From positions 1-12,270 of the forward strand of contig JAITPZ010000218.1 in NCBI GenBank assembly GCA_031289165.1: a stretch of 12,270 nucleotides of DNA, given 5' to 3'. A program made the translations under genes and the position numbers. Below the pieces are notes generated by a model. It did not search any database. It saw only the letters and a list, made by a program, of their open reading frames with translations, and had not been told where the DNA came from. This DNA comes from Synergistaceae bacterium (lineage in GTDB: Bacteria > Synergistota > Synergistia > Synergistales > Aminobacteriaceae). Below, in pieces: positions 5,867-12,160 of this stretch; position 1 is the first letter of the stretch, and each line of letters starts with the position of its first letter.

Positions 5867-6505
5867 TCACTCGCGGGCGTTTTGAGCCAGCATCGCCGTA
5901 CAGAACTCCAGAACGCGGTCGCAGGTCGCGTCATCGGGGCAAAAAATCCGAAAAACGGGAAGGAAGGCGTCCGACAGCGTGACGACCCTCAGTGTGGACA
6001 GGACTTTGACTCTTTGGATTTTGTCCCAGGTCGCCCATTTCTCGGTCCCGACGAAGGAGATGCTTCCGGAAGACACTCGTCTGGCGCGACACGACAGGAT
6101 AAAAGACCCCTTTTTCGACTCGGGCGCGCTCAAAGGAAGCTCGTGAGCGATCTCGCACGCGATCCCCGCGGCGGAAAGCGTGTAACGGGCATAGTAGCCG
6201 TTGCCAAAGCGGACCAGAATAAAGAAACAGCACACGCCGACCAGAAGCGCGACGCACACGCCAACCCAGCTCACGACGAAAAGAATCTCCTCCCTCCCAA
6301 ATCCCGCGAAGTCCATGAGGACGGCGAACAGAACGGAGGGAAAAAACCAGGCGGCTCCAAACGCGAGGGAGGCGTCCAGCACGAAAATAGGATTGGTCAG
6401 CATCGGCACTCGAACCTCCCAGGCGGGACAGGAAACAGCGGGAGGCGTCGGCGTCGGCAAAAGGCCCTTTTTCGTGAAAAATCTCTCCAGCGGAATATTT
6501 TTCAA
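5867..6505 (-). CDS. Membrane protein with two helices and a C-terminal cytoplasmic domain, unknown function
   Basis: As drawn, the protein has 212 residues from a TTG start with AGGA 7 bases ahead. Two hydrophobic helices lie at about 45-65 and 74-98, separated by a short polar hairpin. A soluble domain follows (YYARYTLSAAGI, then TWDKIQRVKVL, then PVFRIFCPDD). This layout, and the 'W-x-x-I' strand followed by a 'P-x-F-R-I-F' strand, recalls YcxB-like or bacterial PH-domain proteins, but the resemblance is weak. Residues 1-34 are Pro-rich and atypical. GTG 6409 or ATG 6403 (with GGGAGG 5 to 11 bases ahead) may be the true start. It sits between dppC and the binding-protein stump, in an operon position, so a link to the transporter is possible but unproven. 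Confidence 0.6.
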   Translation of the reverse strand: MKNIPLERFFTKKGLLPTPTPPAVSCPAWEVRVPMLTNPIFVLDASLAFGAAWFFPSVLFAVLMDFAGFGREEILFVVSWVGVCVALLVGVCCFFILVRFGNGYYARYTLSAAGIACEIAHELPLSAPESKKGSFILSCRARRVSSGSISFVGTEKWATWDKIQRVKVLSTLRVVTLSDAFLPVFRIFCPDDATCDRVLEFCTAMLAQNARE

Positions 6506-6558
6506 TTTATTTTCCTGATAAAAAAGGATTCTGAAGGCAGAATTAAAGAAGTCCGCAT
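6502..6558 (-). CDS. 18-codon ORF with a near-perfect Shine-Dalgarno, overlapping the next gene's TTG
   Basis: ATG 6558-6556 is preceded by GGAGGAGGT (6566-6574) at a spacing of 7, the best ribosome site in the window. The frame encodes MRTSLILPSESFFIRKIN and ends with TGA at 6504-6502, overlapping the proposed TTG start (6505-6503) of the following gene as TTGA. It may be a translated leader peptide that couples translation to the membrane protein gene, or the old N-terminus of a gene that has since been frameshifted. Confidence 0.35.
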   Translation of the reverse strand: MRTSLILPSESFFIRKIN

Positions 6559-6589
6559 CGTACTGACCTCCTCCGTTTTCCTGCCGAAA

Positions 6590-7444
6590 TCAGTTCCTCA
6601 GTCTGGGATCCAGAGCGTCGCGCAGGCCGTCGCCCAGGAAGTTGAATCCAAGGATCGTGATCATGATGGCCAGTCCGGGAAAAATCGTCAGATGGGGAAG
6701 CTCGCGTATGAACTGACGTCCCTCCGAAAGCATGGCCCCCCACTCCGGAAAGGGCGGTTGCACGCCCAGGCCGATGAAGGACAGGGCCGCGGCGTTCAGG
6801 ATGGCCGAGGCGACCCCGAGGGTGGCCTGCACGATCAGAGGCGCCATGCAGTTGGGAATGACGTGGCGCGTCAGGATGTGCAGATCGCTGCTGCCCGAGG
6901 CCCTGGCCGCCTCGATGTACTCCATTTCCCGGATCGACAGCGCCGAGCCCCGGGCGATGCGGGCATAACGGGGAACGCTGGAGATGCCCACCGCCACCAT
7001 CAGGTTGAAAAGCCCTGGCCCCAGAGAAGCGGCGATGGCGATGGAGAGCAGAATCGAGGGCATGGCCAGAAGAACGTCCATCAGACGCATCAGGATGTTG
7101 CCCATTTTCCCGCCGTAATATCCGGCGGCGACGCCCACCAGAACCCCCACCGACAGGCCGATCCCCACAGTCAAAAACCCGACCGCGAGAGAGATTCGCG
7201 CACCGTAGACGATTCGCGAGAAAACGTCGCGACCGTACTGGTCCGTTCCCAGCCAGAAATCTTTGGAAGGCGTCTCATACCCCCGCTCCAGACTCTGCCG
7301 GGCGTAGTCCCGGGGAGCGACCAGCGGAGCGAAAACGCCGGCCGTCACCAGCGTCAGAATGATAGCCGCCCCTAAAACGGCCAGGCGGTTTCTCAGCAGC
7401 GTCCTCACAACGCGCCACGCGGTTCCCCGGTTTCTCGGCGTCAC
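6590..7444 (-). CDS. dppC: ABC peptide/nickel transporter permease, DppC type
   Basis: The 284-aa integral membrane protein has the DppC/OppC layout: an N-terminal helix (LLRNRLAVLGAAIILTLVTA), a periplasmic stretch with LGTDQYGRDVFSRIVYG (65-81), which is diagnostic for this permease class, then five more helices. The EAA loop YIEAARASGSSDLHILTRHV (176-195) docks the ATPase. The end, GDGLRDALDPRLRN, is also characteristic. The start is GTG 7444, which overlaps the dppB TGA as GTGA, so the two are translationally coupled; no ATG exists nearby in this frame. It partners DppB to form the membrane channel. Substrate (di- or oligopeptide, nickel, or other) cannot be told because the binding protein is missing. 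Confidence 0.92.
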   Translation of the reverse strand: MTPRNRGTAWRVVRTLLRNRLAVLGAAIILTLVTAGVFAPLVAPRDYARQSLERGYETPSKDFWLGTDQYGRDVFSRIVYGARISLAVGFLTVGIGLSVGVLVGVAAGYYGGKMGNILMRLMDVLLAMPSILLSIAIAASLGPGLFNLMVAVGISSVPRYARIARGSALSIREMEYIEAARASGSSDLHILTRHVIPNCMAPLIVQATLGVASAILNAAALSFIGLGVQPPFPEWGAMLSEGRQFIRELPHLTIFPGLAIMITILGFNFLGDGLRDALDPRLRN

Positions 7445-8367
7445 TGGCGCACGTCGATTCTCGGATCGATATGGACGTAGAGAAGATCCACGAGCAGATT
7501 GACGAAGGTCGCCGCGAACGCGATAAAAAGAACGCCGCCCTGTACCACGGGATAGTCGCGCATCTTGATAGAGCTGACCATCAGACGACCCACGCCGGGA
7601 ATGGAGAAGATGGACTCCGTCAGCACCGCGCCGCCCAGAAGGATCCCAAACTGAACCCCCGCCACCGTCACAATGGGAATCAGAGCGTTGCGCAGGGCAT
7701 GACGCAGAATCACGACGGACTCCCGCTGCCCCTTGGCGCGGGCGGTCCGAATGTAGTCCTGGCGAATGACCTCCAGCATGCTGGAACGCGTCATGCGGGT
7801 GATGATGGCCAGGCTTTGCGTCGCCAGAGTCACCGAGGGCAGGATCATTGCCCGGAACGAGTCCAGCCCCGACGAGGGGAGCCAGCGCAGATGAACGGAA
7901 AACGTCAGAATGAGCAGAAGCCCCAGCCAGAAAACGGGCATCGACATCCCGATCATGGCGAAGAGCATGGTGATGGAGTCGAAAATGGAGTACTGCTTCA
8001 CCGCCGAGACGATCCCGAAGGGAACGCCCAGAACCAGGGCGATGACGATAGCGAAAGCGGAAATTTTGAAGGTGTCCGGAAAGGATGCGGCCAGCTCCGT
8101 AAGGACGGGGCTTTTGGTCATGTAGGACCTCCCGATATCCCCCTTCGTCACGGCGTTGCAGAGATAACGTCCAAACTGGACCAGGAAGGGATCGTTCAAC
8201 CCCTCTTTCTCCCGAAACTCCCACACCATCTCGTCCGTAGCCAGGTCGCCCAGAGCCATACGGGCGGGATCTCCCGGCGTGATATACAGCAGGGTGAACA
8301 CAATAAACGCCACCCCCACCAGGACGGGAACCAGCGACACCAAACGCCACAACGCGTAACGATACAC
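7441..8367 (-). CDS. dppB: ABC peptide/nickel transporter permease, DppB type
   Basis: The 308-aa protein starts with the DppB signature MYRYALWRLVSLVPVLVGVA and a first membrane helix, then ITPGDPA and GDIGRSY (76-82) in the first periplasmic domain. Four or five further helices follow, with the EAA loop YIRTARAKGQRESVVILRHA (205-224) on the cytoplasmic side. It ends VHIDPRIDVRQ, as usual in this family. The start is GTG 8367; GGGGAGAG lies about 12 bases upstream, with GAG directly before the GTG. It is the first gene of the transcript and overlaps dppC by 4 bases. The matching ATPases (DppD/DppF) and an intact binding protein, normally next to these genes, are absent from the window. Confidence 0.93.
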   Translation of the reverse strand: MYRYALWRLVSLVPVLVGVAFIVFTLLYITPGDPARMALGDLATDEMVWEFREKEGLNDPFLVQFGRYLCNAVTKGDIGRSYMTKSPVLTELAASFPDTFKISAFAIVIALVLGVPFGIVSAVKQYSIFDSITMLFAMIGMSMPVFWLGLLLILTFSVHLRWLPSSGLDSFRAMILPSVTLATQSLAIITRMTRSSMLEVIRQDYIRTARAKGQRESVVILRHALRNALIPIVTVAGVQFGILLGGAVLTESIFSIPGVGRLMVSSIKMRDYPVVQGGVLFIAFAATFVNLLVDLLYVHIDPRIDVRQ

Positions 8368-8512
8368 CTCGATCTCTCTCCCCTCTCAGACTTTCCCGAA
8401 TCCTGTACTCCACGAGTCAGACAGATCGCAGGCGCGTAAAACAAAAAAAAACATAAAACAAAACCAATTTCATTTTCGGTCTTTTTGTACCGTTTTTTAG
8501 CTTTTTTGCTGC

Positions 8513-8525
8513 ACTATTGAATAGT
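8513..8525 (-). promoter_or_regulatory. Palindrome ACTATT-N-AATAGT just downstream of the predicted dppB start site
   Basis: A perfect 13-base palindrome (6-bp arms, 1-base centre) sits at about +2 to +14 of the dppBC transcript predicted from the promoter at 8535-8562. The position fits a repressor site or a small 5' mRNA hairpin. No known regulator consensus is recognised. Confidence 0.3.
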
Positions 8526-8534
8526 TACGATTTA

Positions 8535-8562
8535 AGTATAAAACCTCCTCTGCAATTTGTAA
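8535..8562 (-). promoter_or_regulatory. Predicted sigma70-type promoter for dppBC
   Basis: On the minus strand, -35 TTACAA (8557-8562), a 16-base spacer, and -10 TATACT (8535-8540). Transcription would start near 8527, leaving a leader of about 160 bases before the GTG at 8367. That leader contains long A/T runs (T9 on the minus strand near 8442-8450) and no structure I recognise as a riboswitch. Confidence 0.5.
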
Positions 8563-8619
8563 CCTTTTTGTTTTCTCTCTTCCACACCATACGCGAAGGA
8601 ACCTCCGTGAGTGTCCATA

Positions 8620-8650
8620 AAAGCAAAAACCCCTGAAATTTCAGGGGTTT
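8620..8650 (-). terminator. Intrinsic terminator of the 91-aa gene
   Basis: A perfect 12-bp palindrome, AAACCCCTGAAA (8627-8638) / TTTCAGGGGTTT (8639-8650), is followed on the minus strand by TTTTTGCTTTT. This is a good Rho-independent terminator for the gene at 8741-9016. On the plus strand only TTT follows, so termination there would be weak. The 90 bases between the stop codon and this terminator hold two more hairpins: CGGTTC/GAACCG (8690-8708) and CGGCA/TGCCG (8720-8733). Confidence 0.7.
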
Positions 8651-8740
8651 AGCTCGCCAATGTCATGCCTGCTCATTTTGATTGTCGGCCGGTTCAGGAT
8701 TCGAACCGTAAACCAATCCCGGCACGGATGCCGAAAACGG

Positions 8741-9016
8741 TTATAACTGACGCACAAACTCCATGAAGTCGCGCAGGGCGCCTCCGTTGGTCCAGGGAAT
8801 ATTGACCGAATGCTTGAGCATCAGCCCCTCCGAACCTCTGGCGAGTATCTGGCAGCTGAAGTCATTGTCGGAAAACATCAGGTCGAACTTGAAGATCGTG
8901 TCAAACTGCCCATCCATAACAAGATACTTTCCGTCGGATGTAATGTACAGGCTCAGTCCCTTGATACTCATTGTCTTCTCGATAAAATTCGTGATAACGT
9001 AGGATACCGGCTTCAT
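8741..9016 (-). CDS. Small conserved-looking protein of unknown function (91 aa)
   Basis: I do not recognise the family. The protein is soluble, with no signal peptide or membrane helix, and alternates beta-strand-like stretches (KGLSLYITSDGKYLVMDGQF, then FKFDLMFSDNDFSCQILARG) with a terminal helix, GALRDFMEFVRQL. It looks like a compact mostly-beta domain. ATG 9016 is preceded by an uninterrupted G8 tract (minus strand, 9025-9032) at a spacing of 8 that serves as the ribosome site. A strong promoter at 9081-9109 and a strong terminator at 8620-8650 make it a one-gene unit between the dpp and isc operons. Base composition is lower in G+C than the neighbours. Confidence 0.72.
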   Translation of the reverse strand: MKPVSYVITNFIEKTMSIKGLSLYITSDGKYLVMDGQFDTIFKFDLMFSDNDFSCQILARGSEGLMLKHSVNIPWTNGGALRDFMEFVRQL

Positions 9017-9080
9017 TTCACGTTCCCCCCCCGTGCCATCCGTCTTTCATGAAAAAATGGCGCATCGATTGATCCTTGCC

Positions 9081-9109
9081 ATATTAACATCTGAATCGAA
9101 GGAGAACAA
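9081..9109 (-). promoter_or_regulatory. Strong extended -10 promoter for the 91-aa gene
   Basis: On the minus strand, -35 TTGTTC (9104-9109), a 17-base spacer ending in TGT, and -10 TAATAT (9081-9086), giving the extended form TGtTAATAT. Start near 9074; 5' leader of about 58 bases. It is independent of the isc-tag transcript, which comes from upstream. Confidence 0.6.
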
Positions 9110-9180
9110 GATGCCGCATGGCACTAATATCGCATGAAATCAATATCAGATGGGGCTTAAATTCAGTAAATTCCCCGCTC

Positions 9181-9199
9181 TGCCGGGAGTTTACCGGCA
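9181..9199 (-). terminator. Weak stem-loop after tag
   Basis: A 6-bp stem TGCCGG/CCGGCA with a 7-nt loop begins 25 bases after the tag stop. It lacks a T-run on the minus strand (AGAGCGGGG follows), so it is a poor intrinsic terminator, but it is the only structure near the end of the isc-tag operon. Confidence 0.25.
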
Positions 9200-9223
9200 A
9201 ATCACGAACAGGATAAAAAACAT

Positions 9224-9814
9224 CTATTCCGGAGATGGAGTTTCGTGCGACAGGTCGGCGTATCGAAAACACCCCGTCAGGTGGTCGTTGACCATTCCCG
9301 TGGCCTGCATGTGGGCGTAACAGATAACAGGGCCGAAAAACGAAAATCCCCGGCGTTTCATGTCTTTGCTGATTTTCTCGGCAAGAGGCGTGACGGCCGG
9401 AACCTGTGAAAGGTCACTCCAGTGATTCACGATCGGCTTCCCCTCCACGTAGTTCCACAGGTACGCGGCGAATGTTCCAAATTCTTCCGCCACGTTCAGA
9501 AAGGCGCGGGCGTTTTTGATTGCGGATTCGATTTTGGCCTTGTTGCGTATGATCCCGGCGTTCTGCATCAGACGCTCCACATCGCCCGGCCCAAGGGACG
9601 CCACCTTCACGGGGTCGAACAGGGCAAAGGCGGCGCGGTAGTTTTCGCGTCGCCTTAAAATCGTCAGCCAGGAAAGTCCGGCCTGCGCTCCCTCCAGAAC
9701 GATGAACTCGAAAAGCTTCCGATCGTCGCGGACGGGAACACCCCATTCCTCGTCATGATACCTTACGTAAAGCTCCTCCGTTCCGCACCAGCCGCACCGT
9801 CGCCTGTCTTCCAT
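9224..9814 (-). CDS. tag: DNA-3-methyladenine glycosylase I
   Basis: The 196-aa protein aligns throughout with E. coli Tag as I remember it. It opens with RRCGWCGTEELYVRYHDEEW; Cys7 and His20 are the first zinc ligands, and NDHLTGC (His178, Cys182) supplies the other two. LEGAQAGLSW (40-49) holds the Glu41 and Trp49 of the methyladenine-binding pocket. DPVKVASLGPGDVERLMQ, then AGIIRNKAKI, is the helix-hairpin-helix region, and FFGPVICYAHMQA follows. It removes 3-methyladenine from alkylated DNA. It starts only 24 bases after the iscU stop, with no clear Shine-Dalgarno; a 7-bp hairpin spans the junction, so translation may depend on coupling. It is probably cotranscribed with the isc genes. 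Confidence 0.95.
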   Translation of the reverse strand: MEDRRRCGWCGTEELYVRYHDEEWGVPVRDDRKLFEFIVLEGAQAGLSWLTILRRRENYRAAFALFDPVKVASLGPGDVERLMQNAGIIRNKAKIESAIKNARAFLNVAEEFGTFAAYLWNYVEGKPIVNHWSDLSQVPAVTPLAEKISKDMKRRGFSFFGPVICYAHMQATGMVNDHLTGCFRYADLSHETPSPE

Positions 9815-9820
9815 AATTAT

Positions 9821-9847
9821 GCCGTGTCGTTCGACCGGCTACACGGC
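9821..9847 (-). promoter_or_regulatory. Hairpin spanning the iscU stop codon, ahead of tag
   Basis: GCCGTGT (9821-9827) and ACACGGC (9841-9847) form a 7-bp stem around a 13-nt loop. The iscU TAG (9841-9839) lies in the structure, and the tag ATG begins 6 bases beyond it. It may reduce readthrough into tag or mask its initiation region. No T-run follows. Confidence 0.35.
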
Positions 9848-10285
9848 GCAGACTTCGTGCTCGTCGCCGTAGTCCTTCATGGGAATGAGGTCGAGCCCGC
9901 GCTTCTCGCGGTAATCGTTGATCGCTTTGTGGATGGCTTCCTCCGCCAGAACGGAACAGTGCATCTTGATGGGAGGCAGCCCGTCGAGCGCGTCCGCCAC
10001 GGCGGTATTCGTCAGGTCCCACGCCTCGTCGACCGTTCTGCCCTTGATCATCTCCGTCGCCATGCTGGACGACGCGATCGCCGACGCGCATCCGAACGTC
10101 TTGAACTTCACGTCCTCGATGACCGCGGCTCCCCCGGGATTATCCTTCACCTTCAGATAGATTTTCATGATGTCCCCGCACCTGGGGTTCCCCGCCTCGC
10201 CGAGTCCGTCCGGATTGTCTATCTCCCCCACGTTGCGCGGGTTGCTGAAATGCTCCATGACCTTCTCGCTGTATGTCAACGCCAT
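9839..10285 (-). CDS. iscU: Fe-S cluster assembly scaffold, IscU/NifU N-terminal type
   Basis: The 148-aa protein begins MALTYSEKVMEHFSNPRNVG, the classic NifU/IscU N-terminus. The three cluster-binding cysteines are present: Cys36 in GNPRCGD (with Asp38), Cys66 in FGCASAIASSS, and Cys110 in LPPIKMHCSVLAEEAI. It accepts sulfur from IscS and iron to build [2Fe-2S] or [4Fe-4S] clusters for transfer to apoproteins in the cytoplasm. The length is slightly greater than E. coli IscU because of a C-terminal tail, which ends DEHEVCAV and carries an extra Cys146; there is no NifU C-terminal domain. ATG 10285 has an excellent site, GAGGGGGG, at about 7 bases. It lies 81 bases after iscS in the same operon. 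Confidence 0.96.
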   Translation of the reverse strand: MALTYSEKVMEHFSNPRNVGEIDNPDGLGEAGNPRCGDIMKIYLKVKDNPGGAAVIEDVKFKTFGCASAIASSSMATEMIKGRTVDEAWDLTNTAVADALDGLPPIKMHCSVLAEEAIHKAINDYREKRGLDLIPMKDYGDEHEVCAV

Positions 10286-10366
10286 TTTTAATACCCCCCT
10301 CGATAAAAAACCGTCTCTCGGATATCTCTCAAAAACTTACTTCTTTTCAGTTTACTTCATCCCGGT

Positions 10367-11557
10367 TTATTTCTCTCCGATTTTTTTCAGGTAATCCTCC
10401 CACAGAGGGGACATGCTGCGCCGTCTCGCCACGATCTCGGGCAGCACCTCCAGCACGTAGTCGATCTGCTCTTCGGTCGTTCCCCGTCCCAGCGTCATGC
10501 GCAGAGAGCCGTGCGCCTGCTCGTGCGTCAGGCCGATCGCCATCAGGACGTGCGAGGGATCGAGGGATCCCGACGAACAGGCGCTGCCCGTGGATGCGGA
10601 TATGCCCTTCGAGTCGAGGTCCAGAAGCAGGGTTTCTCCCTCGACGCCGATAAGGCTGAAATTCGTGTTGTTCGGCAGGCGTTCGTCATCGCGCGTGCCG
10701 TTCAGCTTCGCGTGCGGGATGGCCTTCAGAACCCCCTCGATGAGGCGGTCGCGCAGGCCGCTGATCCTGGGTTTTTCCTGCGGCAGACGGACCTTCATCC
10801 TCTCTATGGCGAAGCCCATCCCCACGATGCCCGCGATATTCTCCGTGCTGGCGCGTCTGCCCTTTTCCTGTCCGCCGCCGTGCACGAAGTTCTCGAGCTT
10901 CAGGCCCTTACGTACGTAGAACACCCCTGTTCCCTTGGGCCCGTACATCTTGTGAGCGGACATGGACATCATATCAATGGAAAGCGCTCCGACGTCGATA
11001 TCCAGCTGCGCGGCGGCCTGAACGGCGTCCGTGTGGAACAGGATGCCTTTTTCCCGACAAAATTCCCCGATAGCCTTAATGGGCTGAATCGTCCCAATCT
11101 CGTTGTTGGCGAACATGACGGAGACCAGAATGGTTTTGTCCGTGACGGCGGCCTTCAGGTCCTCCAGGCGAACGCGTCCCTCGCCGTCCACCGGAAGGTA
11201 CGTGACGCTTCCCCCCTCCACCTTTTCGAGGTAGTTCCCCGTGTGAAGAATGGCGTGATGTTCGATCTTCGTGGTGATGACGTGGCTGCCCTTCGAGCGC
11301 AGCTTTTCGAGCGTCCCCTTCAGCGCCCAGTTGTCGGCCTCGGTTCCGCTGCTGGTAAAGAAAATTTCCTCCGGAAGCGCGTTCAGGGCCGTAGCCACCT
11401 GGACGCGGGCCTTCTCTATGGCGGCTCGGCTTTTACCCGCCAGAGAATAGACGGAGGACGGATTACCGAAAAACTCCGTGAAATAAGGCTTCATCGCCTC
11501 CAAAACCTCGGGATCCGTCGGCGTCGTCGCCGCGTAGTCAAGATAAACGTTCTGCAT
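10367..11557 (-). CDS. iscS: Cysteine desulfurase, IscS/NifS type
   Basis: The 396-aa protein starts MQNVYLDYAATTPTDPEVL, as do NifS/IscS proteins. Signatures: SSGTEADNWAL (69-79), the PLP-phosphate loop; EHHAIL with His100 near the cofactor ring; FHTDAVQ with Asp177 and Gln180; MSAHKMYGPKG (199-209), with Lys203 as the PLP lysine; and STGSACSSG (322-330), with Cys327 as the persulfide-forming cysteine on its mobile loop. It converts L-cysteine to alanine and passes sulfur to IscU. I chose ATG 11557 over upstream starts because GGGGAGGGG lies 6 bases ahead and the homology starts there. It overlaps the iscR 3' end by 20 bases, so the two are translationally linked. Confidence 0.96.
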   Translation of the reverse strand: MQNVYLDYAATTPTDPEVLEAMKPYFTEFFGNPSSVYSLAGKSRAAIEKARVQVATALNALPEEIFFTSSGTEADNWALKGTLEKLRSKGSHVITTKIEHHAILHTGNYLEKVEGGSVTYLPVDGEGRVRLEDLKAAVTDKTILVSVMFANNEIGTIQPIKAIGEFCREKGILFHTDAVQAAAQLDIDVGALSIDMMSMSAHKMYGPKGTGVFYVRKGLKLENFVHGGGQEKGRRASTENIAGIVGMGFAIERMKVRLPQEKPRISGLRDRLIEGVLKAIPHAKLNGTRDDERLPNNTNFSLIGVEGETLLLDLDSKGISASTGSACSSGSLDPSHVLMAIGLTHEQAHGSLRMTLGRGTTEEQIDYVLEVLPEIVARRRSMSPLWEDYLKKIGEK

Positions 11558-12017
11558 TGCATGCCCCTCCCCTTTGTTCCGCCTCTCCAGGCGCCGTATC
11601 TTCCTTCCGTTTTTCCTTTCGCGCAATGTCCTCGAGCGTCGTGCTCTCGAGAATGTCGTCCACCGATCCCTTCAATTTTTGCCACAGCTCGTAGGTAGGA
11701 CACTCCGAGGTATTTCGACAGCCCGCTTCCGTCTGACACTCGCCGAAAGCGATGGACTCCCCCAGCGCCCGAATAATCTCCGCCACCGTTATCTGACCGG
11801 ACGGACGGGCCAGCACGTAACCACCCTGCGCTCCCCGAACGCTTTCGATCAGGCGTCCCCGCCGGAGTTTCGCAAAGAGCTGCTCCAGATAACTCAGCGG
11901 GATATCCTGCCTTCGCGCGATATCGCCGACCGTCACCGGCCCCTCGCCCTCCCGCGCCGAAAGATCCGACAGGGCGCGCAGTCCATAACGGGTAACGGTT
12001 GTCAGCTTCACGGACAC
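11538..12017 (-). CDS. iscR: Rrf2-family transcription regulator, IscR-like
   Basis: The 159-aa protein has the Rrf2 winged-helix: TRYGLRALSDLS (9-20), then VTVGDIARRQDIPLSYLEQLFAKLRRGRLIESVRG with the recognition helix, and the wing GAQGGYVLARP. Three cysteines, Cys94, Cys100 and Cys106, have the spacing of the E. coli IscR [2Fe-2S] ligands. The fourth E. coli ligand (His107, three residues after the last Cys) is a Tyr here (Tyr109), so cluster ligation may differ. It lies first in iscR-iscS-iscU-tag and probably autoregulates the operon when holo. The start is GTG 12017 (AAGGGG 3 bases ahead); GTG 12011, giving MKLTTVTRYG, matches the usual Rrf2 start and is an equal candidate. Confidence 0.93.
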   Translation of the reverse strand: MSVKLTTVTRYGLRALSDLSAREGEGPVTVGDIARRQDIPLSYLEQLFAKLRRGRLIESVRGAQGGYVLARPSGQITVAEIIRALGESIAFGECQTEAGCRNTSECPTYELWQKLKGSVDDILESTTLEDIARKEKRKEDTAPGEAEQRGGACNAERLS

Positions 12018-12042
12018 TCACCCCTTCCCCTCGTTTCAGCGA

Positions 12043-12071
12043 AGATTATCATACCCAACAAAATTTATCAA
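12043..12071 (-). promoter_or_regulatory. Promoter of the iscRSU-tag operon
   Basis: On the minus strand, -35 TTGATA (12066-12071), a 17-base spacer ending in TGA, and -10 TAATCT (12043-12048), an extended -10 promoter. The start is expected near 12036, giving a short leader of about 20 bases that contains the Shine-Dalgarno. An inverted pair CATAC (12050-12054) / GTATG (12081-12085) brackets the -35 region and might belong to an operator, but it does not match the E. coli IscR consensus. Confidence 0.6.
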
Positions 12072-12160
12072 CTTTAAACAGTATGTGTTTCTACTGAATA
12101 CCGGGATGGCAAAGGGCGGGTTCCGGATTAAGAGCCAGGAAATCAATCGCAAAACCCCGG

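Noticed and set aside
5882..7375. 497-codon open frame on the plus strand
   Set aside because: It is antisense to the membrane protein and dppC, with a low-complexity charged composition typical of a shadow frame.
6590..8413. 607-codon minus-strand frame that could suggest a DppB-DppC fusion
   Set aside because: Only the last 284 codons code for DppC. The first half is the wrong frame over dppB, and both genes have proper starts and stops with a GTGA overlap.
8395..8480. Short hydrophobic leader peptide in the dppB leader (MKLVLFYVFFCFTRLRSV)
   Set aside because: It has no Shine-Dalgarno, and its hydrophobic residues simply come from the T-runs of an AT-rich leader.
8477..8506. Possible plus-strand terminator (CGGT...ACCG followed by T6)
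   Set aside because: The stem is only 4 bp with a large loop, and no plus-strand gene lies upstream for it to terminate.
8681..8733. tRNA 3'-end-like sequence on the minus strand (GGTTCGAATCC at 8697-8707)
   Set aside because: The T-loop motif TTCGAAT is present, but the flanking five bases on each side do not pair as a T-stem. There is no CCA, and no anticodon or D arm can be folded further along. It is better explained as the CGGTTC/GAACCG hairpin in the 3' UTR of the 91-aa gene.
12050..12085. CATAC/GTATG inverted pair around the iscR -35 region as an IscR operator
   Set aside because: Arms of 5 bp are 26 bases apart and do not fit the known IscR type 1 or type 2 sites; kept only as a remark in the promoter entry.
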